64,000 nucleotides of DNA from Haemonchus contortus (Eukaryota > Nematoda > Chromadorea > Rhabditida > Trichostrongylidae): NCBI GenBank assembly GCA_000469685.2, contig LS997563.1, forward strand, positions 22,682,897-22,746,896. The letters run 5' to 3'. The translations under genes and the position numbers were made by a program. The notes under the pieces were generated by a model. That model did not search any database, was not told the DNA's origin, and worked only from the letters and a program-made list of their open reading frames with translations. Shown piece after piece: positions 38,257 to 51,076 of the stretch. The first letter of the stretch is position 1. Each line of letters starts with the position of its first letter.

Positions 38257-41200
38257 TAAGCGCTTTATAGTAAGTAGGATCCTTTCGCAAGGACTACGAT
38301 TCTGCTATAGACAGAGCTCAAATGAGGAAATCGTTAAGGGTCACAGAACAGAAGGAAACAAGCAGATGATAGATAGTACTTGTTTTGACTTGATGTTTTG
38401 TTAACTACTGTTATATTGCCGCAGCACGCGAGGATAGCGATTTCTGGACAAAACTCGGACGGAACTCGAACTCGTAATTGGCTTTCCAGGCACCGTGGTT
38501 TTACCGAATACCGTTTGCATTGCCTTCTCACAATTAGACCTGTGTCAAACTTCGTTTACAGGGGAATATTTTTCTTTTTAAGTGTGTCTGTCAGTTCGTT
38601 TGTGCGTGTCCTACCAGAAATTCATGACTCCTGCTTCCGTGAACCTAGAGCGCTCAAATTCGGTAGCATTACAGGGAGCAGGTGGGGCGTGCGTGAAACT
38701 TATAGATTTGAACCTGTGGCATTCAAACTTGATGGAACTGTGACACTGTCGCTAGAGGGATGGGGGAGAGTAGAAAGTTACTGAACCTGCAATTTAGGAG
38801 AATGCATCGAGTTACTATCAAGTTACTTAAACCAACAGGACTCGAGCTAAAGAGCGTCGCTAGTGGTGGACGGGAAGAGCACGACGCGTGTCGGCTGTTG
38901 GCTTCGATACTCTTCGAAAACTAAGATGCAATGTGTATACGCTGACAAAAAGGAGTCAAAATGAAAGTCATAAGAAAGAATGAGAGATGTGCAATAATAG
39001 CAGTCGACCAAAGTCAGTAACAGACAGGGAGAAAGAACTTTGGTTTATTCCATGCTTCAATATTACGAGATTTGCTACTCAATAATGGAAACGCTATTTA
39101 TTTATTCCCCAACAGTTGACTCAAAACCTATCCGACCACCAATAATCTGAGAAACTTGGTCACATTATGTACAGAGTGTCCCAACATTATGTACAGAGTG
39201 TCCCAGAAATATTGGCGCCAAATCATAGCAATATATTTGAAACTTCTTAGCTGCGGAAGAGGTGGAACTTCTATGCGCACAAGTTAACTCCATTTGCTAC
39301 AACAAGCTACAATCACATTCCAAAACACCCCCATTAGCGCGGATAGAGAATCAAAGTTTGTTCTCGACCTGATCGCATGTGGCACGCAGGTATCCTTCTC
39401 CATTTCTTCTCACCCGTTCTTCAGCCTTTGCTATCTAGGACTGCAAACACGACAGGTCCTCTTCTAATCATGGATTGGGGGAGTCAAGTGAGTCAAGCTC
39501 TGGGAAATAGGATGGCCAGTACTTTTTACCGATAAGTCGGGCAGCTGTCCCACTCGCGGGAAAGCTTGGCTCCGTGGGCTGGAGTAGCCTCCTGCTGGAA
39601 GGACTACGAGATGTTCAGGAATCGTAGTCGGATCAGCTCTTCATTACGTCCATCATTACGCTCTTTGGGCACTGGTCTTGGTCAATTTTCACACCGGCAC
39701 CGAACAAACCACGAGTGTCTCACCCTTGCCAGATCTATTCCTAGTTTTGTTACTAATTTGAGCACTTTGCCTCGGTATTCATTGCTTCTTGCCTCTAGAA
39801 TGAAGACTATTTCGTTCGCCTTCGCTATTTTCGCTAAACTGGCATTGTTGATCAACTTCTTCGATTTCGTTTACGAGGACTTTTTTATTCCCTTTGGTTT
39901 TGGCCTCCTCATATGCCTTTTTCAGTTATCCACCAAGTTTTGTAAGTTTTCTTGGCCGGGTCTGATGATTTTTATGTCACCTGTTATGAGGTTAATTGCG
40001 GTACAGTACTCTTCGTATTTAATACTCTCCTCCCGTAGCCTGTAGGTTTCAATTCCTACCAAGGTTTCAAGTGTGTTGGCATTGAACTTAATTGGTTTTC
40101 TGTGGAAAGTTAGTGACATTTTCGTCGTTTCAGCAGAGATTGAGGTTTTCCTAGTTCCAGACGTTTAGGAGTTAGCCGACAAGATGGGATGAAGTGCTGT
40201 ATTTCAGCAATTTGAGCTTTTGCTCAATTTGGTCAGGCCAGGTCTCGATGGAGACGGGACACTATCGGTTTGGCCGATGCAGCAAAATTTGTGGCGGAAC
40301 TTATATTCCAGCAAAGTGTGTCTCCCGAAGTGTATCTCCCTATATAGAACAGTGGTTCAGTGGTGTAATACTTATTGGATAGCTGAGTAAAATAATGGTG
40401 AGGCGACAAATGGGGGATCGAGCGCGGACGCCACCCGAAAGCTCCTCTTAAGCAGACTACAGCTAAGGCGGATCCCGCCTCAGCTCCGACCACCCCACAT
40501 CTGGGTGGTCGGACACAAGGAAATGTCTACAACAAAGAGGTCGCGGGGTCGCGGTAATGCGCGACACTCTATAGCATGCGCGAGATAAAGAGCTTGTTGG
40601 CTGCTTTCATCTTGCAACAGCTTCATCCCTCAATCCGTTTGAGCAGCTCTAAGTCTTCCATGGAAGCATCAAATTACATCAATCACATATGTGTGATGGG
40701 CTTACTATGCCTACTTCGAGAAAAACAATTTCTCACTTTTTTGGAAAAGACTATATCCTTGAACTGCAAAAAATTTTGACTTACATGGCCTTCCATCTCT
40801 CGGAGAATTTCCAGCTGTAAAGACTCATCAATTGACTCCATTGCTTTTTGAATCACACGGCATCCATACATTTGTAACGCCAAGTTCATGACGTTTCCTC
40901 TGAGCGTTCGACCCAGTGCTGCTTTTTGCTCAGGCGTACCGAACTCAAAAAACTTCTAAACATTATCAAAACGTAAATATCCATTTCAGTGTAGAAATAA
41001 ATAATTTGAAACTTCGCGGACCTGTATGACGTAGTTGCCAAACACATCAATCATTAGAGCATGCGCGTTCGCAAGCACTTCTTCGAATAGCAACTGCTTT
41101 TCCTTAACTGACGCACGTTCGAGCTTCTGTTGTATGAATCTGTAATTCCATGCAAATCCAGTTTGAACTTCATTCCTATACCCATAACAAGGTAAAATTT

Positions 41201-44200
41201 GAACTGGTCTAGACAGACATCGAGAGTACCGCTCTACCCCACTCCCCTTCAGTTGCTAGCTTAGTACATAACAAGACAACAATCCCTGCTGTATCTGAGA
41301 CGTTTTGCCTGCCTGATTTCACTAGACAGAGCCAGATCCACCTTGGTAGGTTCCCTCCCAATACCGGAGTAGGAAGAAGAAAGCTTTCAAAAGACGGGTG
41401 AGTAGCGAGTCTATCGAGGGAAGAAGGTAACTCATGCAGTAAACATGATTTGCAATGGCATGATGCTGATATCTATCTTATTCAGTTGGCAATGCTACTT
41501 GCTAATACCACAGCAAGAACCGGACCATGAAATGGTTGCTGTTCGAAAGTGCAAACATCCATTTTGATGCGCATTGCAAAAGAGGTGAAAAGAGTAATTT
41601 TTTGAGTGAGAAAGTAGGAGAGGTAAGTAAGTGTCTTTCGGATGCAAAAGAGTCGATGCACAAACACGGGTACCTGTCCTCCTCGCACGTTTTTGCCTCC
41701 AAGTAATGAATGACGCCAAAGTGTAAGAATTAGGTTGGTGCAAAAATCTCGAGTACTCGGGTGCAAGCGCAAAATTTTTTCGCAACGACATTTTAATTCT
41801 CACTGATTCAATTAGGTCATCACCAAATATCTATGACACTAATACAACGAGAAACGGCATGGATACTCTCTTTACCCGAAAACAAAAACTGTGAATCGAA
41901 GAAGTTATCCACAGCATTTTTGAGGACCCTAAAAATGGTGAGCTTCTTCTCGGTCAGCAGCTGCTTGAGGTGCCTAAAAAGATGATACTTGGAATTGGCG
42001 AGGATCTGGGAATAGGAGGGGTGATGAACGGCTTCCCCACCAAGCTCCTCTAAGTAAGGGTGGTCTTTGCGACGAGGCTGCGCGCTATAATACAGAAGAT
42101 GGACGGAAGCTCTTCATGGTGGCCTTCGCTCGAATGCATGAGCGAGTTCCTCTAGATGATTGCTGCAAATGATAGGTGTGAATGTCTGCCTTCAAGGAGG
42201 AAGACTGTGGCTTTTAAGTCTTGACGCAACAGAGCAAAACCTTCGGATATTATTCTAGGTTATGTGCGCGAGGAAATTCTGCCTTTTTAAAGGCAAAGAG
42301 CGACGCTGTTGCTAATGCCAAAGAAGACCTAGCTCCCATTTCTCTTCGGCAGAGCCTGCAGAAACTCGTTGCGATAGGAAATGAGAAAGAGTGATACGGT
42401 TGTTGAGAAAAGCGATGAAGATCGGCAGCCACAGCTGCTAATCTTGAAGCAAGAGCCTTCCTGCGATTGTGTTCATGAAGGTGCCGATCGACGTTGCTCT
42501 AATTGTACCCAAGAAGATCCACTGAATTCCTGCTCGTTTTCTTGATCTCACCGCTGAGAAGTAGGTCATCATCGACTCGTCCAGACGAGGATCGCCGTCG
42601 AGCATGTATGGATAATGAAAGCAACCATCAAACAACTATTGCACAGCTGAAGAGGTCTTTCCCGAAGCAATTTTGATGTTGGACCTTGCCGAAAGAGGAA
42701 CCGTAGCGCCGCACGTGGAAAACGACTGCTCGGAGTTTTCTTGACAATTCTGAGATAGTTTACAATAGAATTCAATACTGCTAGTGGTAACTCAGAGATT
42801 GTTCAGAATATTGTAATGAGGGCAGAACTCAGAATTTTACCCAGTGGCCCCCAGAGGTAACAGGAAGGACGATGTCGAGTCTCAAAACTCAACAGCTAGG
42901 CCATAGTGGGAGCCCTGTACCGAATCGCTCGGAATTGAAGGACCTTTGACATTGTAATCTTGATCACACCCGAAGATTCGTTGCGCTCAGAGGGTCAAAA
43001 ACTGAGGACGAGCACGCTTATAGTAGCTCTGAACATGAAAAATGGAATTTTGCGATATTCCTGTAGATCAATGCATTCGCTTGCTGTGAGGTTTGATGGA
43101 CGAATCAGTGATTGGATGAGTGATGAGATGAGAAAGAGGGAAAACATACCTCGATCCATGTTGATCTTTTGCAAACTCCACAACATGTGTTAGGATATCG
43201 GAAATTTGTAGTGGAGGAGTTCGGTTATTTCGAAAATCTTCCAAAATGTGGCTACGATTACTCGCGAGTCTGAAACATCCATTTCATATTCCAGTATCAG
43301 CCGTCGACAGCTTATTTTGTCGGCGTCGCCGTACATGTTATCCCAATTTCGTTGACAACCACCAAAAATGCTCTTTATAAATGGCAGCCAGTTAAAAGCC
43401 TAATAGTGAGAGGAATCTTTCGAGTCCGCAAAAAGTATCCACATTAACTAGAATAAGTTTGAGGTGTTGCATTAAATCTTCCGAAATCTCAAGACGTGAT
43501 CTTGAAATAGATCACCACCAGAGCATTCTACACTTAATGCTACATCAAATTTTTCATATTCTAGTTAGCAGTTGATACGCTCAGTTCCGACCTTGTCGAA
43601 ATTATATGACATTCATAGTGATAAGGCTCTATAGAACACTAGCGCTAACAGAGATCCACAAAAATCATGACGACGGTCTTTCTCGATCAAGACAGGGAAG
43701 TCACTTGAAAATTATGACGACAAAGAAAGCAGCTACTGTAAGCAAAACCAAATTGGGTTCTCCGGAAGCTTCGTGGACTCATATTGGCGTTCAACAGTAT
43801 GCATAATTGAGTCAGGCTGAACGGCAGGGAAATTCATTATTGTTCAACCGTTATCAAGAAGTCGGGACTTCAAAGAGACGCAGGGTTAAGCTCCTTTAAA
43901 TTGAAGAGCCTACAACCTTTGGTTCATATGACGAGCGAGAATATATGCGGTGCGATTGATGTTCATGTTAACTTCAGCCTTTACTCAATGGGCATCTTCC
44001 TGGTAGCTGAACGCTCCAACTCCCATACGTTAGGTGCTAAAGCAGGAACTTGGATCAATTTTGACAGCCTACAAAACGATGGCTCGCATGTCAGGGGTTC
44101 AAATAAGAAAACTTTCACTATATAGGTTCAAGATGAAAGCATGGATGGAGCGATAGTAAAAGTGGAAAATGCAGGAATGAGAAATTGGCCCAAGACATTG

Positions 44201-47200
44201 ACACTTTTGTCGATGTCTCTCTATATATATATAACCCATTGGCGACCGCGCCATTTTAGCGTGTCTGGCGTATGGGACCGAGCGCACTTTTCGCGGGCTG
44301 CTGCTGTGGCCCGCTGGAGGGCCACACGGTCCCAGGAGCAAGTCAATTTTTTCGTAAGCATTTCCAGCAGACAAAAAAGTTTTTTAAATGTGGCATGTAA
44401 AGGTTACAAGTCATACACACTATTTAGAGCTACGTTATGGCATCTAATGTTGTTTCTATTGTTCGAAGGGAGGTGAGAGTTTTTACCAAATTTCCAAATG
44501 CGACTCTGTTTAGACACGAGGATACAGACAAGATGAGAATGGCATGTTTCGAATTATCGGATACCCAGCAGAGTCCCTTTACATCCTTTTTACACCTTTT
44601 TACAACCTTTTTACAGCCTTTGGTTTTCCTCCTTAACCAATGCCCTCAGAAGTGATTTTGTTTTCTCTTATTACTATAGTCAGAAGTAAACGTTTTACGG
44701 ACCACTGCGCGTCAAGATTCTATAGTAGGTCATAAACCTGCTCGATACTTGGAAGGGTCAAAAAAATGGGAAATGAATGTTATACATACAAAATAATACT
44801 GTGGCTCGTTTACGGGCCACACGGTCCCAGGAGCACGACAGGTCGTTAGTGGGATAAAATGGTAACTTTGTGTCTGTTCGTATGCCCGTTTGTGCGTCCT
44901 TCCAAAAGTCACGTAGGCTAGGCACGACGAAGAGTGTGAATGTCACGTGAGCGCGGTGAGGAAACAATTGTGGAATGGGAAGTCAACCGATACTGCTTAT
45001 ACTGGCCCACTGGCAAGTTGTAAGCAGTAGTAGGCAAGAGGTGCACGCGTTAGCGTGCGTAACTCAAGTGGTTAGCCAACGACTGTTCTTCTGTGGGAAC
45101 ATTTTACTATTTCGCATGTGCCGTGCCTATTCAGTTTTTTTGGAATATTGCGGAACCTTTTCCCCGCACATTCGATTGACGAATTCCAGTCAATGTTCTA
45201 CCCATTGCTGGCTTTCGAGGAGCACCAACTGATTGATTGCCTTTCTTATGTGGTAGTCAAAAATTCGGAAAACAACTGTACTATTTTGTTATTTGCAGCT
45301 TCTTCAGGATTAGCGAAACTAGTAATTCAGGAGCTTTTCGTGTCGGAGCGCGACGATGTTTGGTGGTTTCATTTACAGAAGACTAGGACCAATTTTGTGA
45401 ACTTAACAATCGAGCTCCTCACCATCAGTATGCTTAAATGAATGAAAAAAGTTGCCGAGAATGCGACTCCCGATCCATTCCATATCTAATTGAGCAATCA
45501 ATACTGCGACAAACCTGACACCACCTTCTTCCATGATGCGGCGTTGAGATATAGTGCTGAACGAAGATGAATTGGCCTGCGGCTGGACACCGTAGATTGG
45601 GACACGTGACTGTGGATAACCTGGTATTCCGGTGCCGGTAAACTGCCCCATATTCTGCATACCATTGATAGCACTCCCTGAAAAATCTTCTTTGTATATA
45701 TTCAAAAATACTGAATAGAGCAAAGAAACGAACAACAGAACAAAGTTAACTAGTTAGAAAATCGCTTGTTCAATGAAGTGCAACCCACCGAAAAAAGTTG
45801 GACTATTACCAAGAGTTGGCGTCTGTGGATTTGACTGATTGTATTGCATATACATCATATGAGGAGGAGGTACACTCGGAAGGCCAGAAGATGCGCCTAA
45901 AAGCAGTGGTGGAGAAAGAGACAAAAACAGAACATTCAGAGAACCGATCCCCACGCTAACAGTGGTACCAACTCTGAGAAATCCGAAATCTAGGACTATC
46001 CCTACTTTTAAATGGATTTACTTTGATTTACATTGGATTTTGATTGCTTTTCAGAGTGCAAAACCGCCTGTTTTCCATATGCAAAGCAGCGGAAGCTGTT
46101 CTAGAACCAATTCGAAAATGATCTAGTACAAAATTGTGCAATAAAATTTTTTGTAGGAGACGTGAAAGCTTCTTGATCTTTACTGGAAAAGAACGAACTC
46201 ACGCGTGTTGCTTTGTTAGCTTGGGTCGGGTGTTCATTTCAACTGTTCTTTTAGACGCAACCGAAAGGAAATGCAACTCTCGTAATCGCAATGGTATCTA
46301 TCAAATTTTGCTGTTCTTAGCAGTTAGGCTAGCTATTGAATCCGATATGGGAACTCGAGTTCATGTGTTTATTTGAACACTTTCGTGACCAAATGTCTGT
46401 GCATCCTCTAAGATACAAATGCTGCAATGATTGACTGAACTCAGAATTGATCACAAGAATCGATGATCGCGTGCATATTGAGATTGCGTGGATATATGAT
46501 TGAAATAGCACATACTTGTAAGTGTCTGATCGTGACGGACTTGGTTTGGAAGTTGCGGTCCTCCTAGGGTCAAGTTGGACATGCTATTCGTGACACCTAG
46601 CATTGCGTTTTGATATGAAAATGGCGGTGAAGTCGAAAACGCATTCGTTGGCATAGCTCCTGCACCTAAAGCAGCAACACCTAGATGAAAAAATAACTTT
46701 AGGAACCTAAAAAAACTACGTCGGAATATAAAGACGGTACAGGAAGTCTCATGGAAAAGTAATGGGAATGAGTAGATACTCAGATCAACGGAAGACGAAT
46801 ACCAGAGCAAAATGCAACGCAGTGCCGAAAAGAACGAACGATGCCCATTGTTTTTTTCATTACTTCCTTGATGTTCCCAAAAGATCCCCAAATTCGGACA
46901 TTTCTCTCTGCTCAGCTCCAAGTTGGGTCATCCGGCACACACGGTACGCATTGCTAGAGCATTCAGATATGTTCGCACCGATCAGAGCAGAAGGAACATT
47001 AATCAACAAGTCTTCGTCATAAAAATCGTGGTCGGAGGTTCTGTGGCAACCCAATATTTCTACAGGCGCTATCAAATACGTCATGTCAACATTGGTCCCC
47101 CTTTCAATGTTCGGTGTTGTGAGCATGTTGTATTCTGCAAGGTGGAAATGATGCATGTAGGGGCCATCGACCTTCACTCGACAGCGGCAATCAAAAGCTT

Positions 47201-50200
47201 GAGCGAACTGGCTAAGCCCTACCGAGCAGATCACTCCAGGTTGACAATGACTTTCTTGCAGAATGGAAAATCCTGATAGTAGCTTTGTTGCAGAATTCGC
47301 GAATCATCTTTGTATACTGTGTAGAAACACCACCGCTCAACAAGTGCATGTTGCGAGAGCATATATTAAAGAAAAAGCAAAGGGCTGACCCATGTCAGTG
47401 GCAGTAGAAAAAGAAAAACTGACAACACATAACCCACAAAAATGACTTGTTCGCGAGAAAATGTCTTAACTTTGTCAGAAATCTTATCAAATAAGATATT
47501 ACCTCCCCCCTTTTTCAGGCATTCATCACTGGATGACGTCGTCGGAGCTTGATGAGGAGAATACGTTCCGCCCCAGGCTCCATAACCAAAAGCAGGTGCT
47601 GCAGGTGATCCTGAGAAGAATGGCATAGTCGTATTCCCACCAATCACGTGACCTCCTTGGAACAGAAATGGTGCCATCTGAAATTACAAGGACAGTATTT
47701 GAGCTCAAAACTCATCGCCTATCAAAACAAATTTCGAACAAACTTGAGTGCGACTGCATTGTTCCGGCTCATGCGCTACTGAATGATATTATTTTCCTAA
47801 CATATAAAGAACGTGCCACTTGTTATGCATGAGACCATGATTTAGGGTTTGTGAAGAATGTAGTTCCTGCATAGGCGCACCCGTTTCCCGCAGAACGGGG
47901 AAACCTTGTATGCTGTTTCTACCACCTTCACCGGCCTTTTGAACTGCTAACTCATTGCTTACCCTCACATCACTTTCTCTGTGGGATCTCTGAAGATACT
48001 GCACACACTGCAATTTTTAGCCTCAAGAGGCCGAAAGATATTAGAAATGGTCGAGCGGACAGTTTCTGCGAGTGAGGGTGTTTACTATACCTAACATCAA
48101 CAAAATAAACGCATTCATTTGACATAGCCGTCTCTTGTACTAATTATAGTCAAATATATGAGTTTCTTTAGGAACTACAGTCCGGGCATTCTTCTCCGTC
48201 AGTGTGTTTTGTAGCGCAAGCATCCCTTCCCAGCATTAACTATACCTAACGACCCTTTCGCTTTCGGTCCTAGAGATTCTAGGACATCTGGAAACGGAAG
48301 TGAAATCGCGAACATCTACTCAAAACTAGTCTTGATCTTTTTTCATTCGTAGCAAGTGCGGGAGTATATCCAAACGCTGTTTCTGGAATAATCCTCGAAC
48401 CAAAGCAGCACCTCAGAAATATCCCTTGTGAGGGGTTCTGATCAGTTTTTATGTTTTTTCGACAAAAAATAAGGGATATCGCTCTGACGGCACAGAATCC
48501 AGCCCAGACCATCAAAGAAGAGGGAAATGGCTACGAAAAACGATTTGACCCTTCTCGACTTCCTCGTCACTTGCAGTCAGAAATGTTCGTATACTCTGGG
48601 ATAAAACATCTCTTTCACGTTGAACACCCCTTTGTTAGAAAAATTATGTCGAAGTGGGTGCTGCGGGCGAGTAGGGCACCGCATTTCTTCTTTTTCTCAA
48701 ACTTATCGCAGAAAATTTACCAGGTTTCCGAAACCCATCTAAATAGAAATGTATTTGCTCGGGGAAGGCTATTTTCGTAGAACTAGAACATACATTCAAA
48801 TCGGCAGCCATTACTCGTGTTTCAGCAGGTTCGTGTCGTAATCATTTCCAAGCAATTGTATTCGGAGTTGAGTCATAATCTATACAAGACGACCATTCTA
48901 TTAAGGCTGGAGGGTGACCTGTCCACGCATCGCGATACAAAAGAATGTCATGCGAGAAATGTCCTGCAATGGACTAAGCAAACGCGCGCAAAGATGGAAC
49001 GGCTGGTGGATGAATGCGAGGCTTTACTATTTTTGAAAACTACCTAATTGAGAGCACAGCAGTAGTTATATGAGCTCAAGCATATATAAACATAAAAGAA
49101 GGTACAGATTTGGGACCCCCCCCCCCCCCCCGAACAAGGAAAATTGCAGACTTTCGTGAATTGTTACCATATTTATGGCGCATCCTGTAGATACCAAGTC
49201 TGTACGTGCAGGACAGTCTTCACATAAGCATCCAAATGTGCCACCTCTTCTTCATGAAGGACTTTTTTAGGATATGCTGCTGAGGGGTGAAGATGATTCC
49301 TGCAGAGGAAATTCTCCTAATTCTATTCCTGCCTTCCACTGGCCGACGAATTCTTCCGAAAGCAACAATTGACTAGTGGGTATAGTTCGTAGAGGATAGG
49401 AAAAGCTTCAAAACACACAACACTCGCTACTCTCAGAAAATCAATAAAGCCCGGACTGTAAGTTCTCGAAAAGTTCAGTGTGCCGCCATCAATGAGTACT
49501 GAAGCGTCTTCAAGCTATGATCAGTTCAGAAGACAGTATATTAAATAACGGTACGCTTATTCTGTTCAAGCGGTGCTTTATAAATAGCCTATATGACTCC
49601 ACCTCATATCAACCCCAATTGCGGTTTCTACACCGTGATTACTCTGACACCATATTTATGGCGCACCTTGAATAGCAGGACTATATTGTATAAAGGAGCC
49701 TCGCAGTAACGGCTCTAAAACCTATAGAAAACCTAAATCTATAGAAGAAGTGGAAGGAGCAAATCGGAAAAGTGGTGAGGTTTAGGACGAATACGTGTAA
49801 GCATTACCTGAAAATCAGGAGTACCACCTTGTGCTTCTACGCTGGTATGATTGAATATAGGAACTGCATAAGGTATCGGCAACCCCACGGAATTAATTTC
49901 GTTCCTCTTCTCGTCACTAAACAACTGTTGAGAAAATGTTGAAGAAACAAATCGATCACTCTGTTATCATTACCTCTTTCCGTCAATAATGCGCAGCGAA
50001 ACTTCTCCACGAGTACTCGACGGCCCCTGTAAAATTCGATGAAGACAGTATTGAAAAATGGAGCAAGAATGGGATAGGGGCAAACTAACCCAACCGAGGC
50101 AAAGAACTGCAAACAATGTTTCAGGGGGAAATTGAACAAGGTACAAAAATTCTTCCCCTCCCTTAACCTCCCTTAGAGAGGCAGTTTACGATTAATATGG

Positions 50201-51045
50201 TTTCTGAACTTTCCCAACACTCACGGCTCGATTGGATAGCACAAGGGGCACCGTCGGATCGAAAAAATTGGGATATGAGGAAAATACCAGTCTCGAATTC
50301 ACGGGCTTTTTTGCAATGCAAAACGAGGCATTCATCACCAAAATACAAGATGAATCGAGTAGAATCCTTACTTCAAAGAGAGCCTACAAAGAGGAAAAAT
50401 CTGAGAGTAATCGAAAAGAAATCCATAGAAGATGCATTGGTTGTTACAAGAAATTTAGTCAAGAAAATGCTGTGCTTTTGTCATGAATCATGCAAATAAA
50501 GTCATGTCAAGATGCAGCGAGGGTTACAAATATTTCCGCTTTGAGTGTTTCCACAACTATCTCTGAAGGTATGCATCAATCAACTAGGTTACGAATGCCT
50601 AATTTTGCTCATCTTTTATTGTCCATACATGTAGCTTTGTTCTCTATTGTTACCACTGTTGAAAGTAAACGATTCTCGATCCAGTGTGTCTGAAAATTCT
50701 TTACAGGTCGCAAACCTATCCGAAAGCTGAAAGCGTCATGAAATGGAAACGTGGATCAAACAAAGAATGCTCTGCTGTGGCCCGTTCGCGGGCCGTGCGG
50801 TTGTTGAGGGGTTAAGTAGTTGCTATGAGTGTTGTATGTTGAACAGAACCTCGCTAGATTACGCGTAACTCTCTACTAATGAGTTGGTGTTGGGGATTTC
50901 CTATTGTTGTGGCAATTAATACGGTAGATAACCTATACGGAACATGAACTTTAAAAAAGCAATTACATAACAAAAATTCATAAAAGGCGCGCTACAAAGG
51001 AAGGCTTGAGCTTTCCTTTGTAGCGCGCCTTTTGAGCGCATTCAA

Positions 51046-51076
<31 letters not shown>

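Noticed and set aside
39566..40045. 159-codon plus-strand open frame
   Set aside because: Antisense to the mariner relic and Pao gag fragment; hydrophobic shadow text without a domain.
42250..42775. Run of adjacent minus-strand frames between PUF exons 10 and 9-11
   Set aside because: Frames change repeatedly, no domain is visible, and the flanking PUF exons are phase-compatible without them.
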